From: Isoptericola sp042668085
Lineage (GTDB): Bacteria; Actinomycetota; Actinomycetes; Actinomycetales; Cellulomonadaceae
Reading direction: 5' to 3'
DNA length: 64,000 nt
NCBI RefSeq assembly: GCF_042668085.1
Contig: NZ_JBHVBO010000003.1
Span: 1-64,000, forward strand
Shown: in pieces, positions 8,149 through 16,948 of the stretch
How the letters are laid out: each line of letters starts with the position of its first letter
Position numbering within the stretch: the first letter of the stretch is position 1
Notes under the pieces: model-generated
The model's database searches: none
What the model was told of the DNA's origin: nothing
Seen by the model: the letters and a program-made list of their open reading frames with translations, nothing else
Translations under genes and position numbers: made by a program

Positions 8149-8568
8149 TCAGGGCTCGACGCGCGGGTCGTCCAGCTGCGTGCCCTCGACGTACGGGCCG
8201 AAGAACAGGTCGGCGCCGTCGGCGGTCAGCCGGGTCCTCGTGGCCCGGCGGCCGCCGTCGGCGTCCGGCGCGAGCGCCTCGAGGGTGGCGAACCGCAGCC
8301 GCCCGCCGGGCACCCCGTCGTCGCGGACCGTGAGGTCCCAGCCGTCCGCAGTCTCCACGAGGCGCGGGTCGGCGAGCACGACGCGCATCATCCCGCCGTG
8401 CCCGGTGAAGGTCACCGACCCGCGGAAGGCCAGCGGCTCGTCGGCCGGGGGGAACCTGAAGCCCGCAGCGGTCGCCTCGACGCCGTCTGCCGTCTCGACG
8501 CGACCGTCGGGCATGGCCTGCGTGTACTGGACCAGGGAGGCCTTGACGCCCCAGACCATGGCGCTCAT
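8149..8568 (-). CDS. HtaA-domain protein without export signal
   Basis: A 139-residue single-domain protein matches the HtaA family: an opening WGVKASLVQY, a FRFPP strand, FRGSVTFTGHGG and a C-terminal FFGPYVEGTQLDDP. Secreted corynebacterial HtaA domains bind haem through a Tyr and a His; the corresponding YTQA Tyr and FTGHGG His are present here. Unlike those proteins it has no signal peptide, sortase motif or membrane anchor, so it should be cytosolic. Its ATG at 8568 overlaps the stop of the LysR gene (ATGA), so the two form an operon divergent from a P450 gene. Haem handling for that P450 is an inference. A second ATG at 8559 is possible. Confidence 0.8.
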   Translation of the reverse strand: MSAMVWGVKASLVQYTQAMPDGRVETADGVEATAAGFRFPPADEPLAFRGSVTFTGHGGMMRVVLADPRLVETADGWDLTVRDDGVPGGRLRFATLEALAPDADGGRRATRTRLTADGADLFFGPYVEGTQLDDPRVEP

Positions 8569-9491
8569 ACGGTCTGCGGGGCGGGCCAGCGGATCGACCG
8601 TGCGAAGTCCACGAGCGCCCGGACCCGGGCGGGCGGCTGCTGCGTCGCGGACCAGATCACGTCGATGCCGACGGGCGGCACGGCCGGAGTGATCTCCTTC
8701 ATCGCGACAGGGTAGCCCTCGTAGCTCGCGGGGTTCGCGGGCCGCTGGACGAGGATCCCGTAGCCCAGCCCGCGCCCGACGAGCGTGCGCACGGCCTCGT
8801 AGCTCGTCGTGCGGTGCCGGATGCGCGGCACCAGCCCGCGGGCCGTGAACAGCGACAACGTGTGCTCGCTGGACGGCGGGGCGTCCAGCAGGATCAGGTC
8901 GCGCTCGACGACGTCCTCGAGCCGGACGGCGGGCACCGCGGCGAGCGTGTCGTCGCCGGCGACGAGGACGTGCGCGGGCAGCTCGAACAACTTCTCCCGC
9001 CGCGGGTGCCCAGGAACGAGCGTGTCGTAGACGAACGCGACGTCGACCTCCCCGGTCTCGATGCGGCCCTCGAGCTGGTCGTGCGTGGCCTCGAGGATCT
9101 GGAGGTCGACGCGGGGGTGCGCCTCGCCGAAGTCGTGCAGCAGGGGCGGCAGCACGGTCGGGGCGAGCGTCGGGTAGCACCCGATGGTGATCGGGCCGAC
9201 GAGCTCGTCGCCGTCGCCCCGCATCGACAGGGCGAGCTCACGCGCCGACGCCAGCAGCGGGCGGGCGCTTGCGACGACGTGCGCTCCGGTGCCGGTGAGC
9301 GTGAGCCCGTGCGCGCGCCGTCGCACGGTGAGCCGGCTGCCGAGCACGCGCTCGAGCTCGGTGATCGCGTCCGAGAGGGCGGACGGCGAGACGTGCAGCC
9401 GCGCCGCGGCAGCGGCAATGGTGCCCTCGTCGGCGGCCGTCACCAGGTACGACAGCTGGCGGAGCGTGAAGTCGGGGGAGTCGTCGACCAT
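8565..9491 (-). CDS. LysR-family transcriptional regulator
   Basis: A 308-residue LTTR with an N-terminal winged helix (residues about 5-65; LTRQLSYLV-like opening, AARLHVSPSALSDAITELER recognition region) and a periplasmic-binding-protein-like effector domain (about 92-300). It is divergent from the P450 fusion gene at 9612, the usual arrangement for an LTTR and its target, and is coupled by ATGA to the HtaA-domain gene. The ATG at 9491 is preferred over a TTG at 9506 because GAGGAAG lies just upstream at the right distance. The effector is probably the P450 substrate or an aromatic relative, but nothing in the sequence identifies it. Confidence 0.88.
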   Translation of the reverse strand: MVDDSPDFTLRQLSYLVTAADEGTIAAAAARLHVSPSALSDAITELERVLGSRLTVRRRAHGLTLTGTGAHVVASARPLLASARELALSMRGDGDELVGPITIGCYPTLAPTVLPPLLHDFGEAHPRVDLQILEATHDQLEGRIETGEVDVAFVYDTLVPGHPRREKLFELPAHVLVAGDDTLAAVPAVRLEDVVERDLILLDAPPSSEHTLSLFTARGLVPRIRHRTTSYEAVRTLVGRGLGYGILVQRPANPASYEGYPVAMKEITPAVPPVGIDVIWSATQQPPARVRALVDFARSIRWPAPQTV

Positions 9492-9500
9492 GCTTCCTCG

Positions 9501-9528
9501 GATCAATCGAAGTTGTTACGCTGATCAA
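9501..9528. promoter_or_regulatory. Candidate LysR binding region upstream of the P450 fusion
   Basis: Two copies of GATCAA (9501-9506 and 9523-9528) lie 22 bp apart, two helical turns. The second is inside TGATCA. The stretch is AT-richer than its surroundings and sits in the 120-bp space between the divergent LysR and P450 genes, where an LTTR would be expected to bind. Confidence 0.4.
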
Positions 9529-9611
9529 ACCGCTTTTCTCGGGGTGTGAGCCGCTCCTATGGTCGGCGAGGCGCCACCGCCGGCGCCACCCCTGACCACG
9601 AGGAAGTCGTC

Positions 9612-12600
9612 ATGGCAGCTCCCGCCCCCGCGGCCCCCGGCCGCCCCGCCCCCGTCGCCGACTGGGTCACCATCCCCGACCTGTTCCGCGACCCGTTCCC
9701 GATCTTCGAGCGGCTGCGCGCCGAGGGCGGCGTGCACTGGGTGCCGCAGGTGGGTCGCTACCTCGTGTCGTCGTACGAGGCGGTGCACGCCACCGAGATG
9801 GACCAGGAGACCTTCTCGGCGAACGAGGAGGGTTCGCTGCAGATCCGCGCGATGGGGCACTCGATGCTCCGGCGCGACGACCCGGAGCACTACGCCGAGC
9901 GCAAGGCGTGGCAGCCGGTGCTGCGCCCGGGCGCCGTGAAGCGCACGTGGACCGGCGTGTTCGAGCGCAACGCCGCCCGATACCTCGACGAGATGGTCGC
10001 CAAGGGTCCCGGTGCCGACCTGATCTGGGACTTCGCCGCGCCGTACGCGGCGGAGAACCTGCGCGAGATCCTCGGCCTCTACAACGCCACCCAGGAGGAC
10101 ATGCAGCGCTGGTCGCAGACCCTCATCAACGCGACCGGCAACTACGCCGACGACCCCGAGGTGTGGACCGCGGGGGAGCGCTCCTTCGACGAGGTCGACG
10201 ACGCGCTCGACGAGATGATGCGCTGGCACGCCGACCACCCCGACCACAGCCTGCTGTCGTCGCTGCTGCGCATCCCGGACTACGAGATGCCGTTGGAGCG
10301 GGTGCGCGCCAACATCAAGATGACCATCGGCGGCGGGCTCAACGAGCCGCGCGACGCCCTCGGCGTCGCGGCCTGGGCGCTGCTGACCCATCCCGAGCAG
10401 CGCGCCGCCGTCGAGGCCGACCCTGCCCTGTGGCCGGCCGTCTTCGACGAGACGCTGCGCTGGGTGGCACCCATCGGCCTGTACTCGCGCCAGACGACGC
10501 GCGACGTCGACCTCGCCGGCGTGAGCCTGCCCGCCGGTGCGCGTCTGGGCATCTGCCCGCTGTCCGCCAACCGGGACGAGACGGTCTGGGCCGACGCCGC
10601 GGCCTTCGACGTGCGCCGCGAGGTCAAGCCGCACCTGGCGTTCAGCAAGGGCGTGCACGTGTGCCTCGGCGCCTGGGTGGCGCGCGCCGAGGTGGCGGCC
10701 GTGGGCCTGCCGCGCCTCTTCGAGCGGCTGCGCGGCCTCGACCTGGTCCCCGAGGACCCGGCCGAGATCGGCGGCTGGGTGTTCCGCGGGATGACGCGCA
10801 TGCCGGTGCGGTGGGACGCGCAGGCCCCGCCCGAGCGGACGGGACCGGCGGCGTCGGCGTCGTCGGAGCACGTGGCGGGCGCGCCCGAGCCGCGCGGCCG
10901 TATCGCGATCGTCGGGGCCGGACCGGCAGGGTGCTTCACCGCCCAGGCGCTGCGCCGCACGCTGCCCGGCTGCACCCTCGACGTGCTCGACGACCTGCCG
11001 GTGCCGTACGGGCTGGTGCGGTACGGGGTGGCCGCCGACCACCAGGGGACGAAGTCGGTCGCGCGCCAGTTCGACCGGCTGTTCGCCGACCCGGCCGTCT
11101 CGTTCCACGGCAACACGCGCCTCGGCACGCATGTGAGCCTGGACGAGCTGCGCGGCGCCTACGACGCCGTCGTCCTGGCCACGGGTGTGCACGGCGACGC
11201 TCCCCTCCCCGTCCCGGGCGCGGGCCACCCCCGCGTGCACGGCGCGGGCCGGATCACGCGGCTCCTCAACGGCCACCCCGACGAGTCGGGAGTGCCCGAG
11301 CTGGGCGAGGAGGTCGTCGTCGTCGGGCACGGCAACGTCGCGATGGACGTGGTGCGGCTGGTGGCCCGCCGCGCCGAGGACCTCGACGGGACGGATGTCG
11401 ACGACGTGACCCGCGAACACCTCGTCGGGAACGTCCGCGTGGTGCACGTCGTGGGCCGCGGCACGCCGGAGGCCGCGCGGTTCGACCCGGTCATGGTGCG
11501 CGAGATCGCCGGGATGACGGGAGTGACGCACCGCGTGCACGGTGCGGACCTCGGCGCGGTCCCTCCGGGCAAGGACGCCCGCCTCGACGCGGTGCGCGAC
11601 CTGGCCGCCGCGGGGGAGGACGACGGTGCGCGCGTGCGGGTCGAATGGTGGTTCGGCCTCGCGCCGGAACGCATCGAGGGGACCGCCGACGGCCGCCTCG
11701 CCGTCCGGTTCCGCAGCCCGGCGGACGCCGTGACCCTGCGCGCCGACGACGTCGTGACGGCGGTCGGGTTCGCGGCCGACGCGGGGAGTCCCGTGGCGCC
11801 CGGCGCCTACGAGGACGGGCGCGTCGAGACCGGGCTGTACGTCGCGGGGTGGCTGCGGACCGGCCCCCGCGGGACCATCCCGGACCAGCGGACCCATGCT
11901 CGTGCGCTCGCGGCCACGATCGCCGAGGACCTGCGGGTCGCCCGCCACGCGGGCACGCGCCCGGGCCTGGCGCGGCACGGTGACGCGACCGACTTCGACG
12001 GGTGGCGCCGCATCGACCTGCGCGAGCGGCTCGGCGCCGCCCCCGGGCGGGACCGGGCGAAGCTGCGCACGCGCGCGGAGCTGCTCGCCGCGGCGCGCGA
12101 CGTCGACCTCGAGCTGCCCGCGCAGGAGGCTGCGGACGCAGCCCGCGTCGGCGCCGCCGGCCCTGTCACGGTGCTGTTCGGCACGGAGTCTGGCGGCGCG
12201 GAGATGGTCGCCGACGACCTGCGCCGTGCGCTGGCCGACGAGGCCGAGGTGCGCGACCTCGCGGACACGCGACCCGAGGACCTCGATCCCGCGCGGGTCC
12301 ACGTCGTCGTGTGCGCCACCTACGGGGACGGGGAGGTGCCCACCTCGGCACGCCCCTTCCACCGGGCGCTCGTCGAGCGTCGCCCCGACCTGTCCGGGCT
12401 GCGCTACGCCGTCTTCGGGATGGGGGACCGCAGCTACACCCGGACGTACTCGCGTGGGAGCGAGCTGGTGGACGAGGCGCTGGCCGCGTGTGGTGGCCGA
12501 CGGTTCGGCGAGTACGGCCGGCACGATGCCGGCGGACCGGTCGAGGCCGCCGACGCCGCGCTGGAGTGGCTCGAGGGCGTGCTCGCCCAGGTGCCCGTGC

Positions 12601-12614
12601 CCGTGCAGGCCTGA
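9612..12614 (+). CDS. Self-sufficient cytochrome P450 fused to FprA-type reductase and flavodoxin
   Basis: A 1000-residue three-part protein. Residues 1 to about 405 are a bacterial P450: ExxR helix Glu280-Arg283 (DETLRW) and haem loop FSKGVHVCLG with Cys351. The I-helix reads GGGLNEPRD around residues 241-249 in place of AGxD/ET. Residues about 430-785 resemble adrenodoxin/FprA-type ferredoxin-NADP reductases: FAD motif GAGPAG at 435-440, NADPH motif VVVVGHGNVAMDV near 569-580, and GPRGTIPDQ. Residues about 850-1000 are a flavodoxin (FMN loop FGTESGG at 856-862, CATYGDGEVPTS, GMGDRSY). Electrons could pass NADPH-FAD-FMN-haem within one chain. The ATG at 9612 has AGGAAG upstream; a GTG at 9546 is in frame but lacks one. 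Substrate is unknown; neighbouring aromatic-acid genes suggest an aromatic. Confidence 0.92.
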   Translation: MAAPAPAAPGRPAPVADWVTIPDLFRDPFPIFERLRAEGGVHWVPQVGRYLVSSYEAVHATEMDQETFSANEEGSLQIRAMGHSMLRRDDPEHYAERKAWQPVLRPGAVKRTWTGVFERNAARYLDEMVAKGPGADLIWDFAAPYAAENLREILGLYNATQEDMQRWSQTLINATGNYADDPEVWTAGERSFDEVDDALDEMMRWHADHPDHSLLSSLLRIPDYEMPLERVRANIKMTIGGGLNEPRDALGVAAWALLTHPEQRAAVEADPALWPAVFDETLRWVAPIGLYSRQTTRDVDLAGVSLPAGARLGICPLSANRDETVWADAAAFDVRREVKPHLAFSKGVHVCLGAWVARAEVAAVGLPRLFERLRGLDLVPEDPAEIGGWVFRGMTRMPVRWDAQAPPERTGPAASASSEHVAGAPEPRGRIAIVGAGPAGCFTAQALRRTLPGCTLDVLDDLPVPYGLVRYGVAADHQGTKSVARQFDRLFADPAVSFHGNTRLGTHVSLDELRGAYDAVVLATGVHGDAPLPVPGAGHPRVHGAGRITRLLNGHPDESGVPELGEEVVVVGHGNVAMDVVRLVARRAEDLDGTDVDDVTREHLVGNVRVVHVVGRGTPEAARFDPVMVREIAGMTGVTHRVHGADLGAVPPGKDARLDAVRDLAAAGEDDGARVRVEWWFGLAPERIEGTADGRLAVRFRSPADAVTLRADDVVTAVGFAADAGSPVAPGAYEDGRVETGLYVAGWLRTGPRGTIPDQRTHARALAATIAEDLRVARHAGTRPGLARHGDATDFDGWRRIDLRERLGAAPGRDRAKLRTRAELLAAARDVDLELPAQEAADAARVGAAGPVTVLFGTESGGAEMVADDLRRALADEAEVRDLADTRPEDLDPARVHVVVCATYGDGEVPTSARPFHRALVERRPDLSGLRYAVFGMGDRSYTRTYSRGSELVDEALAACGGRRFGEYGRHDAGGPVEAADAALEWLEGVLAQVPVPVQA

Positions 12615-12650
12615 CGCGGCGGCCGGCTCACGGCCTCGACACCGGCCCGG

Positions 12651-13520
12651 TCACCGCAGCTTCTTGCGCACGCTCAGGTAGGTGCGCTCGGTGACCGGGC
12701 CCCAGGTGCCGGTGGCGGACACGCCGACCACCCGCTGCAGGGCGGCGACGGCCTTGTCGTGCGCGGCGCGGGACTTCGGGCCCCACTTCCCGTCGGCGGT
12801 GACGCCGACCGCGCGCTGCGCCGTCTTCACGCCGTAGGGGAACTTCCCGCCGTGCATGCGGGAGGCGGCGCGGATCGCCTGCAGCCGCTGGTCCGTGTTG
12901 GTGCCCCACAGGTTGTCCCTCTGGGCCAGCGGGAAATGTGCCACCTGCTGCAGCCGCTGCGTGGTGCGCGAGCCCGCCGGTGCGCGCACGAGCCCCCTGC
13001 CGTAGTTCGACGTCGTCCCGACGTCCACGTGCATGTGGCTGCGGTGGCCCGCGGCCGAGCCGACCGTGCCGTCGCGCGCGTAGATCACGCCCAGGCCCAT
13101 CGAGTCCGCGACCTTGATCGCGAACCGCACGCGGGTGCGCTCCGAGGCGGGCGCCCCCGCGGGGCCGTAGTTGAGGTCCGCCGCGAGCCCGTCGTAGTGC
13201 CAGGAGTTCCGCGAGTGCGCCCCGCGCGTCACGCCGCCGTACGACGGGTGCTCCGAGACCCGGAACCCGTACGCGCGCGCCCAGCTCAGGAACGCCCGGA
13301 GCGTCGCGGACGAGCTCTTCTGCGGGCCGATCCGCAGGGCCAGCGGCCCTTGGGCGGGCTGCGCGACCTGTCCCGAGCGCTCGGGAGCCTGCGGCGCGGC
13401 GGCCACGGGGGCGGCGCCGAGCGGGGCGAGCAGGACGGCGCAGACGCCGGCCGCCGCGAGGCGTCGGCGCGACCCGGCGGCGCGGCGGGCGCGGGCGGGG
13501 GCGATCGGTCGTGAGCTCAC
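12651..13520 (-). CDS. Secreted M15-like peptidase with C-terminal peptidoglycan-binding-like repeats
   Basis: A 289-residue protein with an Arg-rich start, a hydrophobic stretch and Ala-rich cleavage region (about residues 18-43), consistent with a Sec/Tat signal peptide. The catalytic part has His108 and Asp115 in SWHYDGLAAD and the HMHVD motif with His162/His164, the metal-ligand pattern of D-Ala-D-Ala carboxypeptidase-type M15 enzymes. The C-terminal 100 residues hold two similar units, each with a GV..(A)..G.WGP signature (ADGKWGP, ATGTWGP), as in peptidoglycan-binding domains. It probably trims cell-wall peptides outside the membrane. The GTG at 13520 has GAGGTG upstream. It is divergent from the aldehyde dehydrogenase, with no obvious functional link. 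Confidence 0.75.
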   Translation of the reverse strand: MSSRPIAPARARRAAGSRRRLAAAGVCAVLLAPLGAAPVAAAPQAPERSGQVAQPAQGPLALRIGPQKSSSATLRAFLSWARAYGFRVSEHPSYGGVTRGAHSRNSWHYDGLAADLNYGPAGAPASERTRVRFAIKVADSMGLGVIYARDGTVGSAAGHRSHMHVDVGTTSNYGRGLVRAPAGSRTTQRLQQVAHFPLAQRDNLWGTNTDQRLQAIRAASRMHGGKFPYGVKTAQRAVGVTADGKWGPKSRAAHDKAVAALQRVVGVSATGTWGPVTERTYLSVRKKLR

Positions 13521-13742
13521 GGGACACCTCGCTGACGTGACGACGGCGGGCTCCGATGCTCCTGGTCGCCCTGAGCCACCATGCATGCGCATCGACGGTT
13601 CTGCCAGGCGACCGTGCCCCCTGCGACATCCACGGTGCGCTGCGCGACAAGTCCGCCGGGGGCGTGCGTCCCGAGAATGGCGGGACCGGTGCCGCGCGTG
13701 CGGCGCCGCCCGCACGACGCACCACTGCCGAGGGAGACGCTG

Positions 13743-15170
13743 ATGTCCGGACCCACCCAGGCGCTCGACGAGCGCACGCTGCTCGACCGCGTCCAGCCGC
13801 CCGCGGGCGAGGGTCGCGAGATCCTCGACGCCGCCACGCGGGAGGTGATCGGCCGTGCCCCCGAGCACACCGTCGCCGACCTCGACGCCGCGCTCGCGGC
13901 GGCGGGCGCCGCCCAGCCGGCGTGGGCCGCCCTCGGGCACGAGCGGCGCAGCGCGCTGCTGCTGGAGGCCGCCGACGCGATCGACGCGCACGCCGAGCCG
14001 CTCGCGCGCCTGCTGTCGCGCGAGCAGGGCAAGCCGCTCAACGGACCGAACGCCCGCTTCGAGGTCGGTGCGTGCTCCGCCTGGCTGCGCGCCGCCGCGA
14101 CCACGCCGCTGGAGCCCGAGGTGCTCGTCGACGACGAGTCGGCCCACGCCGAGCTCGTGTACCGGCCCGTGGGGGTCGTCGGTGCCATCGGCCCGTGGAA
14201 CTGGCCGATGATGATCGGCGTCTGGCAGATCGCGCCGTCCCTGCGGATGGGGAACACCGTGGTGGCGAAGCCCAGCGAGCACACCCCGCTGAGCGTCCTC
14301 GCGATGGTCGCCGTGCTGAACGACGTCCTGCCCGACGGCGTGCTGACCGCCGTCTCCGGCGACCGCGAGGTCGGGGCGCGCCTGGCCGCCCACCCGGGGG
14401 TCGACAAGGTGATGTTCACCGGCTCCACCGCCACCGGCCGGCGGATCGTGGAGGCGTCGGCGGGCAACCTCGCCCGGCTCACCCTCGAGCTCGGCGGCAA
14501 CGACGCCGGCATCGTGCTGCCCGGCACGGACCCGAAGGCCGTCGCGCAGGACCTGTTCTGGGGTGCGTTCATCAACACCGGCCAGACGTGCGCCGCGCTC
14601 AAGCGGCTCTACGTGCACGACTCGCTGTACGAGGACGTCGTCGCCGAGCTGGCGGCGCTCGCGGCCGCGACGCCGATGGGTGTCGGCCTCGACGAGGACA
14701 ACGTGCTGGGCCCGCTGCAGAACGCGCAGCAGCTCGAGATCGTCTCCCGCCTGGTCGACGACGCGCGGGGTCGCGGCGCGCGCGTCGTCGTCGGCGGGGA
14801 GCCGGCGCCCGAGCTCGGCCCGCTGTTCTACCGCGCCACGATCGTCGCCGACGTCGCCGACGGCGTGCCGCTGGTCGACGAGGAGCAGTTCGGCCCCGCG
14901 CTGCCCGTCATCCGGTACACCGACGTGGACGACGCCGTCGCGTCGGCGAACCGGCTCGACGTCGGGCTGGGCGCGTCGGTGTGGTCGGCCGACCGGGACG
15001 AGGCGCGCGCCGTCGCCGCCCGCCTGCAGGCCGGCACGGTGTGGATCAACGGCCACGGCGGGCTGCACCCGATGGTGCCGTTCGGCGGCGTGAAGTCGTC
15101 GGGGTACGGCCTGGAGTTCGGCGTCGAGGGGCTGAAGTCCGTCGCCGTGCCGCAGGTCATCAGCGGCTGA
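13743..15170 (+). CDS. Aldehyde dehydrogenase family protein
   Basis: A 475-residue NAD(P)-dependent ALDH with GAIGPWNWP in the cofactor region, general base Glu249 (LELGGND) and nucleophile Cys283 (NTGQTCAALK), and the C-terminal PFGGVKSSGYG. Length is standard. The aldehyde is not determined. Given the amine oxidase locus at 34 kb and the APC permease next door, an arylacetaldehyde or aminoaldehyde would fit, but that is inference. The ATG at 13743 is supported by GAGGGAGA just upstream; in-frame codons further up lack such a site. The gene is convergent with the permease and ends at a very strong hairpin. Confidence 0.88.
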   Translation: MSGPTQALDERTLLDRVQPPAGEGREILDAATREVIGRAPEHTVADLDAALAAAGAAQPAWAALGHERRSALLLEAADAIDAHAEPLARLLSREQGKPLNGPNARFEVGACSAWLRAAATTPLEPEVLVDDESAHAELVYRPVGVVGAIGPWNWPMMIGVWQIAPSLRMGNTVVAKPSEHTPLSVLAMVAVLNDVLPDGVLTAVSGDREVGARLAAHPGVDKVMFTGSTATGRRIVEASAGNLARLTLELGGNDAGIVLPGTDPKAVAQDLFWGAFINTGQTCAALKRLYVHDSLYEDVVAELAALAAATPMGVGLDEDNVLGPLQNAQQLEIVSRLVDDARGRGARVVVGGEPAPELGPLFYRATIVADVADGVPLVDEEQFGPALPVIRYTDVDDAVASANRLDVGLGASVWSADRDEARAVAARLQAGTVWINGHGGLHPMVPFGGVKSSGYGLEFGVEGLKSVAVPQVISG

Positions 15171-15210
15171 CCCCGGTCCGCACCACCCCGACGACCACCG
15201 ACGACCACCG

Positions 15211-15267
15211 ACGACGAAGCGGTTCCTCCCCGTCACCGAGCGTGACGGGGAGGAACCGCTTCGTCGT
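15211..15267. terminator. Bidirectional terminator, 25-bp perfect hairpin
   Basis: A perfect 25-bp inverted repeat (arms 15211-15235 and 15243-15267, starting ACGACGAAGCGG) closes a 7-nt loop between convergent genes. There is no T-tract on either side, as is usual for very GC-rich actinobacterial terminators. Just before it, CGACCAC is repeated in tandem. Position and symmetry suggest it stops both the dehydrogenase and permease transcripts. Confidence 0.88.
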
Positions 15268-15281
15268 GCTGCCCGCGGCGC

Positions 15282-16736
15282 TCAGCGGGCGTGCACGTTG
15301 AACCGCTCGAGGTCGTCGGCGAGGCCCTGGTAGACGGCGGGTCGGTTCCTGCGCAGGTGGGCGGCGTAGGCGATGCCGCCGACCAGCGCCACCACGAGCA
15401 GCAGCGGCAGCATCCGGACGGCGGGCGCGTCGGAGCCGGCGACGATGTCGAAGTTCGCCACCGCCATCACGACGATCCCCAGCAGGCCGAGGAAGCCGAT
15501 CCCCGGCGCGACGAGGGTGCTCCACGTGCGCGGGTCCTGGGTGCGGCGGAAGTGCACGACGATCGACAGCGCGGCGAGCCCCTGCAGCACGAGCACGCTG
15601 AGGGTGCCGAAGCCGAGCATGGCGGGCACGAGCGTGCCGATGGGGTCGGCACCCGCCAGGGCGAACAGCCCGGCGACGACGGCGGCGAACCCGGCCTGCA
15701 CGACGCCGGCGAGCTGCGGGGCGCCGTTGGCGCGGGTGCGGGCCAGGGCCTGCGGCAGCACCTTCGCCCGGCCGAGCGAGTAGAGGTAGCGCGTCGCGGA
15801 GTTGTGGAACGCGAGCATCGCGGCGAACAGGCTGACCAGCAGCAGCACCTGCATGACCGTGGTGAGCGGGCCGCCCAGGTACGTCTGCGAGAGGGAGAAG
15901 ATCAGGTCGCCGGCCTCGAGGTGGTCCAGGGCGGTCTGCTGCGCCTGCTCCACGCCGGTCGCGCTCACCACGGCCCAGGTCGTGACGCCGAGGATGACGC
16001 CGATCGCGACGATGGCCGTGTACGTGGCGCGGGGGATGGTGCGCAGCGGGTCGCGCGCCTCCTCGCTGAACAGGGCGGTGGCCTCGAAGCCGAGGAAGCC
16101 GGTGGCGGCGAGCAGCAGGCCGATGGGCAGCGAGCCGGACAGGATGGACTCGGCGCTGAAGGCGGAGACGTCGTAGCCGGTCTGCACCAGCACGGAGACG
16201 TCGAAGACGACGAGCATGAGCACCTCGAGCACCAGGGCCACGCCCAGCACCTTGGAGCTGAAGTCGACGCCCGTGCGCGCCATGAGGAAGCAGACGACGA
16301 TCGACACCAGTCCCCACACGTACCAGTGCAGGTCGAACCCGGTGAGGTCGCCGATGATCGTCTGCATGAAGAAGCCGCTGGTGCCGATCGTGCCGACGAC
16401 AAAGAAGTTGTAGCCGAGCGTAGCGACGAACCCCGCGACGAGGCCGCCCGTGCGGCCGAGGCCCTTGACGACGAACGCGTAGAAGCCGCCCGCGTTGACG
16501 AGCTGCTTGGACATCTGCGCGTACCCGACGGCGAACAGCAGCAGCACGGCGGCGACGAGGAAGAACGACATCGGCGTGCCGCCGCCGTTGCCGAGGGCGA
16601 TCGCCAGGGAGGCGACCACGACGATGCCCGTCAGCGGCGCGACCGCGGCGAGCACGAGGAACACGATGCCGGCGACGCCGAGCGCGCCCTGGCGCAGCGC
16701 GGTGGTCGGGCCGGTGGTGGGGGCGGCAGTGCTCAC
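15282..16736 (-). CDS. APC-superfamily amino acid/amine permease
   Basis: A 484-residue integral membrane protein with about 12 membrane segments. It has the APC hallmarks: the first broken helix around GIVFLVLAAVAPLTGI, GGFYAFV in helix 3, and the GFLGFEATALFSEEARDP segment of helix 6 and its loop. Such proteins exchange or import amino acids and polyamines. The GTG at 16736 begins a conventional STAAPTTG cytosolic lead. Its neighbours (aldehyde dehydrogenase, SDR) suggest that an amine or amino acid is being catabolised, but the substrate cannot be read from the sequence. Confidence 0.9.
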   Translation of the reverse strand: MSTAAPTTGPTTALRQGALGVAGIVFLVLAAVAPLTGIVVVASLAIALGNGGGTPMSFFLVAAVLLLFAVGYAQMSKQLVNAGGFYAFVVKGLGRTGGLVAGFVATLGYNFFVVGTIGTSGFFMQTIIGDLTGFDLHWYVWGLVSIVVCFLMARTGVDFSSKVLGVALVLEVLMLVVFDVSVLVQTGYDVSAFSAESILSGSLPIGLLLAATGFLGFEATALFSEEARDPLRTIPRATYTAIVAIGVILGVTTWAVVSATGVEQAQQTALDHLEAGDLIFSLSQTYLGGPLTTVMQVLLLVSLFAAMLAFHNSATRYLYSLGRAKVLPQALARTRANGAPQLAGVVQAGFAAVVAGLFALAGADPIGTLVPAMLGFGTLSVLVLQGLAALSIVVHFRRTQDPRTWSTLVAPGIGFLGLLGIVVMAVANFDIVAGSDAPAVRMLPLLLVVALVGGIAYAAHLRRNRPAVYQGLADDLERFNVHAR

Positions 16737-16948
16737 GGGGGCTCCCTTGCCTGCGATGTGCCTGTGGACGGACGAACTGCTTCAGCCGCTGATTCTTCGC
16801 CCGGGCCCGCGGGGTGGGCTTGCCGCAGCGCGCACACCCCTGTTGTCCGGGCGCAGAGCGGCCCTCGCCGTCCTGACCGGGGCCGTCGTCGCGCCGCAGG
16901 ATGGTCGGGCGGGGCGACGACGGGCGTCGCCGGGACGACGGAGGGCCG

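Noticed and set aside
9525..12524. 999-codon minus-strand frame opposite the P450 fusion
   Set aside because: It is a high-GC shadow with repetitive His/Arg/Gly/Ala content and no motif. The plus strand carries three recognisable domains.
13521..13742. Possible ydaO-type (c-di-AMP) riboswitch upstream of the M15-like peptidase
   Set aside because: Cell-wall hydrolase genes in actinobacteria often carry one, and short fragments such as AGGGCGACC appear on the minus strand, but the conserved core could not be assembled by eye.
16737..16948. Operator search between the permease and the first SDR
   Set aside because: A GATTC half-site occurs near 16789 but has no partner arm or match to the fucose element, so no regulatory site is claimed.
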